The notes under the pieces were generated by a model. It did not search any database. It was not told where the DNA came from and worked only from the letters and a program-made list of their open reading frames with translations. From Pseudomonas argentinensis (GTDB lineage Bacteria > Pseudomonadota > Gammaproteobacteria > Pseudomonadales > Pseudomonadaceae): 64,000 nt of DNA. The stretch lies in contig NZ_CP056087.1 in assembly GCF_001839655.2 (NCBI RefSeq), forward strand, positions 2,728,001-2,792,000. Reading direction: 5' to 3'. Shown here piece by piece: positions 51,449-60,020 of the stretch. Both the position numbers and the translations under genes were made by a program. The number at the start of each line of letters is the position of its first letter. Position 1 is the stretch's first letter.

Positions 51449-53896
51449 CTACCTCACCTTGCCCTCGCTGGGCAGCAGCTCTTCTTTGCCGAAGTCATCG
51501 ACATCGATCACCACGCGGCGGGCCTGCTCGGCGCGCTGCAGCTGCTGGCCTTCCTCGGCGCTGAGTACGCCGGCGGTAACCGCCGTTTCGATCTCGTTCT
51601 GCCCAGGTGTTTCCTTGACCTGACCGGCCTTGACGGACTTGTACAGCTTCTTCTGCAAAGGCGCGGCTTCCTGCAGCAGGTTGAGGGCATGTTGCAGGGC
51701 GCCGACCGGATCCTCGGTCGAGGTGGGCCGGAAGCAACCTTCGAGTACAGCTTCCAGTGCCGGGTCGCCGGCATTGCGGCCGATGATTGCGGCGACCTGG
51801 GCGTCGAGGTGATCGTCCGGGCCCTGGTGACGGCGGCCGAAGGGGAACACCAGCACGCGCAGGGCACTGCCGAGCAGGCGGTTGGGGAAGTTGCTGAGCA
51901 GCTCGTCGATGGCGGTTTCGGCCTTGCCCAGGCTTTCTTCCAGCGCCCAGTGCAGCAGCGGGCGAACGTGCTCCGGATAATCCTGGTCGTGGTAGCGCTT
52001 GAGCGCCGCCGAGGCCAGGTACAGGTGGCTGAGTACGTCACCGAGACGTGCCGACAGGCGCTCGCGACGCTTCAGTTCGCCGCCCAGCAGCATCATGCTG
52101 AGGTCGGCGAGCATGGCGAAGGCAGCGCTCAGGCGATTGAGGGCGCGGAAGTAGGGGCGGCTGATGCGATCCCCCGGTACCTTGCCGAGCAGGCCCAGGC
52201 TGAGACTCAGGACCAGCGTGCTGGCGGCGTTGCTGACGGCGAAGCCGATGTGCTGCATCAGCAGGTCGTCGAACTCCAGCAGCGCCTGGTCGCGGTCTTC
52301 ACGACCGGCCAGGGCCATTTCCTTGAGCACGTAGGGATGGCAGCGAATGGCGCCCTGGCCGAAGATCATCAGGTTGCGCGAGAGGATATTGGCGCCCTCG
52401 ACGGTGATGAAGATCGGCGCGCCTTGCCAGGAGCGGCCCAGGTAGTTGCTCGGGCCCATGATGATGCCCTTGCCGCCGTGCACGTCCATGGCGTGGGTGA
52501 TGCACTCGCGACCGCGCTCGGTGAGGTGGTACTTGAGGATCGCCGACAGCACCGAGGGCTTCTCGCCCAGGTCCACCGCGTTGGCGGTGAGGATGCGTGC
52601 GCTGTCCATCAGCCAGGCGTTGCCGCCGATGCGCGCCAGGGCCTCCTGAATGCCCTCGAAGGCCGACAGCGGCACGTTGAACTGCTCACGCACCTGGCTG
52701 TACTGGCCGGTGACCAGGCTGGTGAACTTGGCGGCGCCGGTGCCCACCGCCGGCAGGGAAATCGAACGGCCCACCGACAGGCAGTTCATCAGCATCATCC
52801 AGCCCTTGCCCAGGTACTCGGGGCCGCCGATCAGGTAGTCCAGCGGGATGAACACGTCCTTGCCGGAGTTGGGCCCGTTCATGAAGGCAGCGCCCAGCGG
52901 TATATGGCGACGGCCGATGTCCACGCCGGGTGTATCGGTGGGGATCAGCGCCAGGCTGATGCCCAGTTCGTCCTTGTCGCCGAGCAGGTGATCGGGGTCA
53001 TAGGCCTTGAAGGCCACGCCCAGCAGGGTCGCCACCGGGCCGAGGGTGATGTAGCGCTTTTCCCAGTTCAGGCGCAGGCCGACGACTTCCTCGCCGTTCC
53101 ACTGGCCTTTGCAGACGACGCCGCTGTCGGGCATGGCGCCGGCATCGGAGCCGGCCAGCGGGCCGGTCAGGGCGAAGCAGGGGATGTCCTCGCCTCTAGC
53201 CAGGCGCGGCAGGTAATGGTTGCGCTGCTGTTCGGTGCCGTAGTGCAGCAGCAGTTCGGCCGGGCCGAGTGAGTTGGGCACCATCACCGTGGAGGCCAGG
53301 TCGCCACTGCGGGTGGCCAGCTTCATCGCCACCTGGGAGTGGGCATAGGCGGAAAAGCCCTTGCCGCCGTATTCCTTGGGAATGATCAGGGCGAAGAAGC
53401 CGTGCTGCTTGATGTGCGCCCAGGCCTCGGGCGGCAGGTCCATGCGCTGGCCGATCTGCCATTCGCTGACCATGGCGCACAGCTCTTCGGTGGGGCCATC
53501 GATAAAGGCCTGTTCCTCGGCGGTGAGGGTGGCTTTCGGGTAGGCCAGCAGCTTGTCCCAGTCCGGGCGCCCACTGAACAGCTCGCCGTCCCACCAGACG
53601 GTACCGGCTTCGATGGCGTCCTTCTCGGTGCTGGACATCGGCGGCAGCACCTTCTGGAACCAGGCGAACAACGGCGCGGTGAAGTGCTTGCGGCGCAGTT
53701 CCGGCAATGCGAGCGGAATGGCGACCGCTAGCCACAGCAGCCAGAAGATCACCAGCAGCCAGCCCGGCGCATGGTTGTAGGCGCCCATGATCAGCAGGTA
53801 GGCGGCGACTATCGCCAGGGCGGGTAGGGGAGCCGTGCGGCGGTGGGCCAGATAGGCCGTACCGATGACCAGAACGAGCAACCAGACAGCGAGCAT
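51449..53896 (-). CDS. fadE: Acyl-CoA dehydrogenase FadE
   Basis: An 815-residue FadE-type acyl-CoA dehydrogenase catalysing the first step of fatty-acid beta-oxidation. The N terminus has two or three hydrophobic segments (about residues 1-65), then the dehydrogenase domain with CFALTGPLAGSDAGAMPD, EKRYITLGPVA and DVHGGKGIIMGP, and the long C-terminal DUF1974 extension typical of bacterial FadE. ATG 53896 follows GGAGGATT on the minus strand; the frame is open for a further 250 codons upstream but without matching sequence. It is large and intact and lies in the expected backbone position. Confidence 0.93.
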   Translation of the reverse strand: MLAVWLLVLVIGTAYLAHRRTAPLPALAIVAAYLLIMGAYNHAPGWLLVIFWLLWLAVAIPLALPELRRKHFTAPLFAWFQKVLPPMSSTEKDAIEAGTVWWDGELFSGRPDWDKLLAYPKATLTAEEQAFIDGPTEELCAMVSEWQIGQRMDLPPEAWAHIKQHGFFALIIPKEYGGKGFSAYAHSQVAMKLATRSGDLASTVMVPNSLGPAELLLHYGTEQQRNHYLPRLARGEDIPCFALTGPLAGSDAGAMPDSGVVCKGQWNGEEVVGLRLNWEKRYITLGPVATLLGVAFKAYDPDHLLGDKDELGISLALIPTDTPGVDIGRRHIPLGAAFMNGPNSGKDVFIPLDYLIGGPEYLGKGWMMLMNCLSVGRSISLPAVGTGAAKFTSLVTGQYSQVREQFNVPLSAFEGIQEALARIGGNAWLMDSARILTANAVDLGEKPSVLSAILKYHLTERGRECITHAMDVHGGKGIIMGPSNYLGRSWQGAPIFITVEGANILSRNLMIFGQGAIRCHPYVLKEMALAGREDRDQALLEFDDLLMQHIGFAVSNAASTLVLSLSLGLLGKVPGDRISRPYFRALNRLSAAFAMLADLSMMLLGGELKRRERLSARLGDVLSHLYLASAALKRYHDQDYPEHVRPLLHWALEESLGKAETAIDELLSNFPNRLLGSALRVLVFPFGRRHQGPDDHLDAQVAAIIGRNAGDPALEAVLEGCFRPTSTEDPVGALQHALNLLQEAAPLQKKLYKSVKAGQVKETPGQNEIETAVTAGVLSAEEGQQLQRAEQARRVVIDVDDFGKEELLPSEGKVR

Positions 53897-54228
53897 GCAG
53901 AATCCTCCGTGATGGCGACAGCAGAACGGCGTGTGCCGCCATAATCGTAGTCGGCCCGGGTGAAAGCTGCCGACAAGGGCGTAACAGGGCGCTTCCTGCA
54001 AGGGGTGGCCCGTCACGTTCCCGATAGTGACCCCGTTGCAGGCCGGCGAGTTCGTATAACAAATTGCCTGTGCGGATGACCTGTTGGTCAGCCGCTGAGT
54101 GGCGCCAGTGCCTGTGTTATGAACCCGGTCGATAGCCAACATCACCGTGGCTGGCTTTCTTCTTGGCGACACAGTGGTAGGGTTGTCAGCCTCTTGGCTG
54201 GCAGGACTCTGATTAAGGACGGTTGGTG
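53897..54228. other. Divergent intergenic region between fadE and the transferase gene
   Basis: 332 bp holding the start regions of both genes. I found no FadR/PsrA-type palindrome, no repeat and no convincing promoter by eye. Confidence 0.4.
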
Positions 54229-54849
54229 ATGCTGAAAATTTGGGGCCGCAAGAATTCCAGCAACGTGCGCAAGGCGCTGTGGTGTGCCGAGGAGGCCGGC
54301 GTCGCTTATGAGCGAGTCGAGGCCGGTGGCGCCTTTGGGGTGGTCGACCAGGCCGAGTACCTGGCGCGAAATCCCAACGGCCGTGTGCCGATGCTCGAGG
54401 ACGGCGACCTGGTGTTGTGGGAATCCAACGCCATCGTGCGGTACCTGGCCGCAGCCTATGCGCCGGGCACCCTCTATCCCGAAAACCCCGCCATTCGCGC
54501 ATGTGGCGACAAGTGGATGGACTGGACGAGCTCCAGCTTCGCCGGTGAATTTCGCGATCTGTTCTGGGGCATGCTGCGGACCCCGGTCGAGCAGCGCAAC
54601 TCGGCGCTGATCGAAGCCGCCCGGCAGCGCTGCATCGACCTGCTGGCAATGCCCGAGCGGGCGCTGGGCGAACAGCCCTACCTGTCTGGTGACCGCTTCG
54701 CCATGGGCGATATCCCGCTGGGCAGCTTTATCTACGCCTGGTTCGAAATGCCCATCGAGCGCCCGGCGCAGCCCAACCTGCAGGCCTGGTACGCGCGTTT
54801 GTGCGAGCGGCCTGCCTACCGGCGTGCGGTGATGACCGAACTGACCTGA
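54229..54849 (+). CDS. Glutathione S-transferase family protein
   Basis: 206 residues with a thioredoxin-like N-terminal half (MLKIWGRKNSSNVRKALWCAEE; conserved cis-Pro in NGRVPMLEDGDLVLWESNAI) and an all-alpha C-terminal half. The ES pair of the glutathione site is present in WESNAIVRYL. Ser11/12 near the N terminus are candidate catalytic residues. Start ATG 54229 has AAGGAC 8 bases before it. Substrate unknown. In PAO1 I recall a GST gene on the other side of the tRNA array, so this position may reflect rearrangement. Confidence 0.88.
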   Translation: MLKIWGRKNSSNVRKALWCAEEAGVAYERVEAGGAFGVVDQAEYLARNPNGRVPMLEDGDLVLWESNAIVRYLAAAYAPGTLYPENPAIRACGDKWMDWTSSSFAGEFRDLFWGMLRTPVEQRNSALIEAARQRCIDLLAMPERALGEQPYLSGDRFAMGDIPLGSFIYAWFEMPIERPAQPNLQAWYARLCERPAYRRAVMTELT

Positions 54850-54990
54850 GGGCACCTCTAAATACCGCCTGCGTTGTCATCGCCGCGTTGAAAACAGACT
54901 TGGATGCGAGTCCAATCAAAATGCTCATCCCGCTTTTTCGCCTGTTTTCGCCTTGCGATGACTGCCTCGCCTACGTTTTTAGAGGCGCCC
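54850..54990. mobile_element. Short MITE-like palindromic element
   Basis: 141 bp beginning in GGGCACCTCTAAAT and ending with the complement of GGGCGCCTCTAAAAACG. The left 48 bases and the right 50 bases are imperfect inverted copies (shared blocks CTCTAAA, GTCATCGC, GAAAACAG). No coding capacity. It begins at the first base after the transferase stop and resembles a family of small palindromic elements seen in Pseudomonas intergenic regions. Confidence 0.65.
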
Positions 54991-55066
54991 TGAATGGCAA
55001 TTACGTTGCAATGTTTGCCCGGCATTCCCCTCTAAACCCTGTCTTTTTAATGGGTGCATATCCTTT

Positions 55067-55999
55067 ATGAGTACTGCTCTGTCGATCCGACAGCTGACCA
55101 AAACCTATGGCAACGGCTTTACTGCCCTGCACGGCCTCGACCTGGACGTGGCCGAGGGCGACTTCTTCGCCCTGCTGGGCCCCAACGGCGCCGGCAAGTC
55201 CACCACCATCGGCATCCTCTCCACCCTGGTGAACAAATCCAGCGGCACGGTCAGCGTGTTCGGCCATGACCTGGATGCCCAGCCCGCGGCGCTCAAGCGC
55301 TGCATCGGCGTGGTGCCCCAGGAGTTCAACTTCAACCAGTTCGAGAAGGTCTTCGACATCGTCGTGACCCAGGCCGGCTACTACGGTATTCCAGCACGCC
55401 TGGCCAAGGAGCGCGCCGAGCTGTACCTCACCCAGCTGGGGCTGTGGGACAAGCGCGGCGTGGCATCTAGGGAGCTGTCCGGGGGCATGAAGCGCCGGCT
55501 GATGATCGCCCGCGCCCTGGTGCACGAGCCGCGCCTGCTGATCCTCGACGAGCCGACCGCGGGTGTGGACATCGAGCTGCGCCGATCGATGTGGAGCTTT
55601 CTCACCGAGCTCAACGAGCAGGGCATCACCATCATCCTCACCACCCACTACCTGGAAGAGGCCGAGCAGCTGTGCCGCAACATCGGCATCATCGATCACG
55701 GGCGGATCGTCGAGAACACCAGCATGAAGGCGCTGCTGGGCAAGCTGCACGTCGAGACCTTCCTGCTGGATCTGAAGAACGATCTGGCCGCCGTGCCGGC
55801 GCTCGTGGGCTACCCTGCCAAACTGGTCGATCACCACACCCTGGAGGTGCAGGTCGACAAGAGCCAGGGGGTCACCGAGCTGTTCCGCCAGCTGGCGGCG
55901 CACGATATCGAAGTGCTGAGCCTGCGTAACAAGAACAACCGCCTGGAGGAGCTGTTCGTGTCCCTGGTCGAGAAGAACCTGTCGAAGGTGGCCATATGA
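55067..55999 (+). CDS. ABC-2 type exporter ATPase (YadG-like)
   Basis: 310 residues. Walker A GPNGAGKSTTI, Q-loop VVPQEF, signature LSGGMKRRLMIARAL, Walker B LLILDEPTAGVD and H-loop TTHYLEEAE are all present, followed by a C-terminal extension typical of the YadG/NodI class. It pairs with the permease immediately downstream (4-bp overlap). The cargo is unknown; P. aeruginosa has the same pair in this region. It is not part of the siderophore locus by position. Confidence 0.9.
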   Translation: MSTALSIRQLTKTYGNGFTALHGLDLDVAEGDFFALLGPNGAGKSTTIGILSTLVNKSSGTVSVFGHDLDAQPAALKRCIGVVPQEFNFNQFEKVFDIVVTQAGYYGIPARLAKERAELYLTQLGLWDKRGVASRELSGGMKRRLMIARALVHEPRLLILDEPTAGVDIELRRSMWSFLTELNEQGITIILTTHYLEEAEQLCRNIGIIDHGRIVENTSMKALLGKLHVETFLLDLKNDLAAVPALVGYPAKLVDHHTLEVQVDKSQGVTELFRQLAAHDIEVLSLRNKNNRLEELFVSLVEKNLSKVAI

Positions 56000-56781
56000 A
56001 CCAGCAGTCCGAGTTCAACGCCAACCTGGTGGCCCTGCGCACCATCGTCTACCGGGAAGTCCGCCGTTTCATGCGCATCTGGCCGCAGACCCTGCTGCCC
56101 CCGGCGATCACCATGGTTCTGTACTTCGTGATCTTCGGCAACCTGATCGGTCGGCAGATCGGCGACATGGATGGCTTCACCTACATGGAATACATCGTGC
56201 CGGGGCTGATCATGATGTCGGTGATCACCAACGCCTACGGCAACGTGGTGTCGAGCTTCTTCGGCAGCAAGTTCCAGCGTTCGGTGGAGGAGTTGATGGT
56301 GTCGCCGGTATCGCCGCACACCATCCTTATCGGCTACGTCACCGGCGGCGTGTTGCGCGGGCTGGCGGTCGGCATCATCGTCACCCTGCTGTCGCTGTTC
56401 TTCACCCACCTGCAGGTGCATCACCTGGGGCTGACCGTGCTGGTGGTGTTGCTGACCGCGACCATCTTCTCCCTGGGCGGCTTCGTCAACGCGGTGTTCG
56501 CGCGAAATTTCGACGATATCTCGATCATCCCGACCTTCGTGCTGACGCCGCTGACCTACCTGGGCGGGGTCTTCTATTCGATCAGCCTGCTGCCGCCGTT
56601 CTGGCAGACGGTGTCGCTGGCCAACCCGGTGCTGCACATGGTCAATGCCTTCCGCTACGGCATTCTCGGCGTGTCGGACATCAGCATCGGCACCGCCATC
56701 GGCTTTATGCTCGTTGCCACGGCGCTGCTCTATGTACTGTGCGTGCGCCTGCTGGTCAGCGGCCGCGGGATGCGCCAGTAA
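55996..56781 (+). CDS. ABC-2 type permease (YadH-like)
   Basis: 261 residues with six hydrophobic segments and the ABC-2 family sequence GLIMMSVITNAYGNVVSS, the RSVEELMVSPVSP segment and the LTPLTYLGGVFYS loop. It forms the membrane half of an exporter with the preceding ATPase. Start ATG overlaps the ATPase stop (ATGA). Substrate unknown. Confidence 0.9.
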   Translation: MNQQSEFNANLVALRTIVYREVRRFMRIWPQTLLPPAITMVLYFVIFGNLIGRQIGDMDGFTYMEYIVPGLIMMSVITNAYGNVVSSFFGSKFQRSVEELMVSPVSPHTILIGYVTGGVLRGLAVGIIVTLLSLFFTHLQVHHLGLTVLVVLLTATIFSLGGFVNAVFARNFDDISIIPTFVLTPLTYLGGVFYSISLLPPFWQTVSLANPVLHMVNAFRYGILGVSDISIGTAIGFMLVATALLYVLCVRLLVSGRGMRQ

Positions 56782-56812
56782 GCGCCATCGCGCGGCGGGC
56801 GGTGGCCGGGTT

Positions 56813-57784
56813 CTACAGCCAGCCGTAATGCCGGAAGCTGGCGTACAGGCCGGCGCAGCCTGCGCCGATCACGCCCAGTACGGCGAAGTAGCCGTACTGC
56901 CAGCTCAGCTCCGGCATGTTGTGAAAGTTCATGCCGTAGATGCCGGCCACCGCGGTGGGGAAGGCCAGGATCGCCGCCCAGGCGGCGAACTTGCGTTGCA
57001 CCACGCTCTGCCGGGATGACTCCAGCAGCAGGCCGATCTCGATGGCGTGATCGGCCATCTCCCGCAGGTTGGTCAGGTCTTCGAGCAGGCGATTGACGTG
57101 AATCGCCACGTCGCGAAAGTAAGGCCGCATGTTCTTGTCGATAAAGGGAAAGTCCAGGTGCTGCAGCTCCTGACAGATCTCCGCGAGCGGCCCGATATTG
57201 CGGCGCAGGCGCAGCAGGTCGCGGCGCAGCTGCTGGATGCGCACCACTTCGCCGTGGGTCATGGCGCACTCGAGCACCGTCTGTTCGAGCTGCTCCAACT
57301 CGGCATAGTAGGTGTCCATCAGCGGCCGGTAGTTCTCGATGATGAAGCTGATCAGCGCGTAGAGCACGAAATCCTCGCCGTGCTCGAGCAGCAGCGGCCT
57401 GGCCTCGCAGCGCTGGCGCACCTTGGAGTAGGGCGCGGAGTCGCCATAACGGGCGCTGATCACGTAGCCCTTGCCGGCGAACAGCTGGGTTTCCACGAAG
57501 GTCAGTTCACCGCCGACCTGCACGGGCGAATAGAGCACCAGAAACAGCGCGTCGCCGAATATCTCCAGCTTGGGACGGGTGTGGCGCTGCAGCGCATCTT
57601 CCAGGGCCAACTCATGCAGGTTGAACTGCCGTTGCAAATTGCCGAGTTCCTCGCTGCCGGGATCGTGCAGGCCGATCCAGACGAAGTGCTCGGGCTTGCA
57701 GGCCCATTCCCGACCTTCGTCGAGGTGGATGTCGCCGACCTTGCGGCCCTTGCTGTAAACCGCTGCTGCGACCACTTCGCCCAT
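56813..57784 (-). CDS. CorA-family divalent cation transporter
   Basis: 323 residues: a long cytoplasmic N-terminal domain and two C-terminal membrane helices. The first helix ends in the family signature YGMNF (FPTAVAGIYGMNFHNMPEL). Length and layout fit CorA/ZntB proteins that move Mg2+, Co2+ or Zn2+. Which metal cannot be told. It is convergent with the ABC pair (31 bp between stops). Confidence 0.9.
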   Translation of the reverse strand: MGEVVAAAVYSKGRKVGDIHLDEGREWACKPEHFVWIGLHDPGSEELGNLQRQFNLHELALEDALQRHTRPKLEIFGDALFLVLYSPVQVGGELTFVETQLFAGKGYVISARYGDSAPYSKVRQRCEARPLLLEHGEDFVLYALISFIIENYRPLMDTYYAELEQLEQTVLECAMTHGEVVRIQQLRRDLLRLRRNIGPLAEICQELQHLDFPFIDKNMRPYFRDVAIHVNRLLEDLTNLREMADHAIEIGLLLESSRQSVVQRKFAAWAAILAFPTAVAGIYGMNFHNMPELSWQYGYFAVLGVIGAGCAGLYASFRHYGWL

Positions 57785-57920
57785 GGTGTGCCCCGTGCAT
57801 GATTGTTGGCGGCAGCTTACCTGCTTATCTCGGCGCGCTCAGCAGTCACGTGATCGATCTGCACGGCTGGGGCGGCGAAGAGGCTGGCGTGCAGGGAGGC
57901 CGCACGCCAGCCTGGGGGCG

Positions 57921-58610
57921 TTACAGCGACTGCTGCTTGTCCAGCTCGATGGATTTATCGAGGGTTTCCAGCAGGGCGGCGCGCACCTTGAGCTTGGTCT
58001 TACGGTGGGCGTTCATGTTGATCTTCTTGAACTGTGCCGCGACGGCCAGGGCGGCGGCCATCAGCTGCTCGGCCGGCACCACCTTGTCGAGAAAGCCGGC
58101 GTCGATGGCGCCTTGCGGGTCGAACATCTCGCCATTGATCACCGAGCGATGGAAGGCCGATTTGCGCAGGCGATCACGGGCCAGTTCGATGCCCACGTGG
58201 TGCATGGTCATGCCGATCTGCACTTCGTTGAGGCCGATGGTGAAGGGGCCCTCGACGCCGATACGGTAATCGCTGGAGAGCAGCAGGAAGGCGCCCTTGG
58301 CCACCGCATGGCCGGGACAGGCGGCGATGATCGGGTAAGGGTGGGCGAGCATGCGCCTGGCCAGGGTCGAGCCGGCGGCGACCAGGTCGATGGCGTTCTG
58401 TGGGCCGGAGGTCATCACCTTGAGGTCATAGCCGCCGGAGAGAATGCCCGGCTGGCCGGTAAGGATGACGATGGCCTTGTCCTGGATGGCGCGATCCAGG
58501 GTCGCGTTGAAGGCCTCGATCACCGCTGGCGAGATCGCATTCACCTTGCCGTTGTTGAGCGTCAGCGTGGCGACGCCGTCATCGAGTTGGTAGCTGATCA
58601 GGTCGCTCAT
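57921..58610 (-). CDS. Crotonase-family enoyl-CoA hydratase/isomerase
   Basis: 229 residues, shorter than a typical hydratase (about 260). The oxyanion-hole segments are visible (LSGGYDLKVM and GHAVAKGAFLLLSSDYRIG), but the paired catalytic glutamates of classical hydratases are not obvious: the second region reads LNEVQIGMTMHHVG. A role as an isomerase or other crotonase is as likely as hydration. AAGGAG lies upstream of the ATG at 58610. The gene is alone on the minus strand. Confidence 0.85.
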   Translation of the reverse strand: MSDLISYQLDDGVATLTLNNGKVNAISPAVIEAFNATLDRAIQDKAIVILTGQPGILSGGYDLKVMTSGPQNAIDLVAAGSTLARRMLAHPYPIIAACPGHAVAKGAFLLLSSDYRIGVEGPFTIGLNEVQIGMTMHHVGIELARDRLRKSAFHRSVINGEMFDPQGAIDAGFLDKVVPAEQLMAAALAVAAQFKKINMNAHRKTKLKVRAALLETLDKSIELDKQQSL

Positions 58611-58896
58611 GGTCGACTCCTTGTTGTGAAAGTGCGGCTGACGTTACCCATCCGGCCTGCTCTGGTAAAGCACGAAGGGTGACCGTCGAGTCAGGGTGGC
58701 TCGCTCGCTACAGCAGCAAGGCAAGCCGTCGGCTCACTGGCCGTGCCGATGATGGAAGGGACGAATTACCACTACAGACTTTTTTTAGGCGCCGCTGGCC
58801 AGCGCTCATGGGCCCTTTGCTCGCGCTGACCTGGTGGCGGGTAGGCCGGTCGCGCGCTCGCGATGGCTTAAGCGCATGAATCTTTTGAAAAAAGTT
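58611..58896. other. Intergenic region before tRNA-Ser
   Basis: About 290 bp with no convincing gene. Scattered T-runs occur, but no repeat or operator is recognised. Confidence 0.4.
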
Positions 58897-58925
58897 TTGC
58901 GTTTGGGAAAGGCTTCGATTACATT
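58897..58925 (+). promoter_or_regulatory. Sigma-70 promoter of tRNA-Ser
   Basis: TTGCGT (58897-58902), a 17-nt spacer and TACATT (58920-58925), followed by the GC-rich discriminator AGCGCGCC, as at the tRNA-Glu/Gly promoter. Confidence 0.65.
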
Positions 58926-58961
58926 AGCGCGCCTCGACAGACAGCACGTCTGGCGAGATCC

Positions 58962-59051
58962 GGTGAAGTGTCCGAGCGGTTGAAGGAGCACGCCTGGAAA
59001 GTGTGTATACGGGAAACCGTATCAAGGGTTCGAATCCCTTCTTCACCGCCA
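58962..59051 (+). tRNA. tRNA-Ser (anticodon GGA)
   Basis: 90 nt with encoded CCA and the long variable arm of class II tRNAs. The acceptor stem is GGTGAAG/CTTCACC. The anticodon stem CACGC/GTGTG encloses CTGGAAA with anticodon GGA at 58996-58998. Confidence 0.97.
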
Positions 59052-59067
59052 CTTTCGCAATACTTAG

Positions 59068-59103
59068 AGCCCTGAAAACGTTACCGTTTTCGGGGCTTTT
59101 TGC
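59068..59103 (+). terminator. Terminator of tRNA-Ser
   Basis: AGCCCTGAAAACG and CGTTTTCGGGGCT form a 13-bp stem (one G-T pair) around TTAC and are followed by TTTTT. Confidence 0.85.
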
Positions 59104-59133
59104 ATTCCAGGCCAGGTAACTGTCGAAAGCGCT

Positions 59134-59397
59134 TTATTCGTAATGCGTCCAGAGCCGTAGCACCTTGAGCACGTGCTCATCCTGCAGCACCTGATAAACG
59201 AGCCTGTACTGGATGTTGATGCGCCGTGAGTAGGCGCCGGACAGATCGCCCACCAGCTTTTCGTAGGGCGGTGGGTTCTGAAAGGGGTTTTCCTGTATCA
59301 AGTTCAGCAAAGCCTTGGCCTTGTCCTTCAAGCCTGCTGCAGCAAGCTTCTTGGCATCTTTTTGAGCCTGTTTCGTGAAGGCGAGCTGCCAAGTCAC
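59134..59397 (-). CDS. yoeB: YoeB/Txe-family ribosome-dependent endoribonuclease toxin
   Basis: 87 residues of the RelE/YoeB superfamily. Family residues are clear: the N-terminal MTWQLAFTKQAQKD, the PPYEKLVGDLSGAYSRRINIQYRLVYQV core with the Glu and Arg used for catalysis, and the terminal VLRLWTHYE with the His-Tyr pair. Such toxins cut mRNA at the ribosomal A site. It overlaps its antitoxin gene by 4 bp and lies downstream of it, the usual order. It appears intact. Confidence 0.93.
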   Translation of the reverse strand: MTWQLAFTKQAQKDAKKLAAAGLKDKAKALLNLIQENPFQNPPPYEKLVGDLSGAYSRRINIQYRLVYQVLQDEHVLKVLRLWTHYE

Positions 59398-59636
59398 CAG
59401 TCCAGTTCCTTAGCGCAGTTGTCTACCGGCTCTTCCATGCCTTCTTTGATGGATTCGCGCATGCCTGGAACGGACAAGAGGTACAGCGTTTCCTGGATGG
59501 CTTCCCAGTCCTCGGCCGAGACCAGGACGGAGTTGGTGCGCTTGCCCGAGATCATAATCGGCTGATGGGATTCGGCGGATTGATCCATCAGACGATATAG
59601 GTTGGTGCGTGCTTCGCTGGCGGTAAGTATTTGCAT
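59394..59636 (-). CDS. yefM: YefM/Phd-family antitoxin
   Basis: 80 residues. The N-terminal DNA-binding half reads MQILTASEARTNLYRLMDQ and continues PIMISGKRTNSVLVSAEDWEA, the classic YefM pattern. The acidic C terminus (EGMEEPVDNCAKELDW) is the toxin-binding tail. It is the first gene of the operon, behind a promoter carrying two CGTACG hexamers, the form of operator used by YefM-YoeB autoregulation. Confidence 0.93.
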   Translation of the reverse strand: MQILTASEARTNLYRLMDQSAESHQPIMISGKRTNSVLVSAEDWEAIQETLYLLSVPGMRESIKEGMEEPVDNCAKELDW

Positions 59637-59663
59637 GATGATTGGCCTCTTAGGGATGCTTGA

Positions 59664-59692
59664 ATCGTACGCTAAGTCGTACGTCGCGTTAA
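59664..59692 (-). promoter_or_regulatory. yefM-yoeB promoter with paired CGTACG operator hexamers
   Basis: On the minus strand TTAACG (59692-59687), 17 nt, TACGAT (59669-59664). CGTACG occurs at 59666-59671 and 59678-59683, 12 bp apart, the centre-to-centre spacing reported for E. coli YefM-YoeB sites (TGTACA). Binding would cover the -10 and spacer. Confidence 0.65.
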
Positions 59693-60020
59693 GGGCTTTT
59701 CATCGCTCATGGGTGAGTTGCGAGGCATCCTGATTGTCCGCATCCACCGGCTCGTGTATCGTCCGCGGCCTCTGATGGAGCACCCTGCGCCCGTCAGGTT
59801 CTATCGTTTCAGCTCCCCACCTTCAAACAAAAACCAAAAGCCACTCGGGCATTTGGGTTTTGGCGTCCGCGTTTCTGTCACGGCGTCTTTCCCTGAAGCA
59901 TCCCCATTGGCCAAGCATTGCTTGTCCTCGAGCGCAGCTGTGTGTGCGGTTTAGGTTGTCTGTAACGGTTATATCACTGTTCTCGATGCGCCTGTGTGGC
60001 GGCATCGTTCCGAGGTTTTT
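59693..60020. other. Intergenic region between the toxin-antitoxin pair and the MFS gene
   Basis: 328 bp. Weak dyad CCAAAA/TTTTGG near 59830-59862. No gene is supported by a domain or ribosome-binding site, and no clear promoter for the MFS gene was found. Confidence 0.4.
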
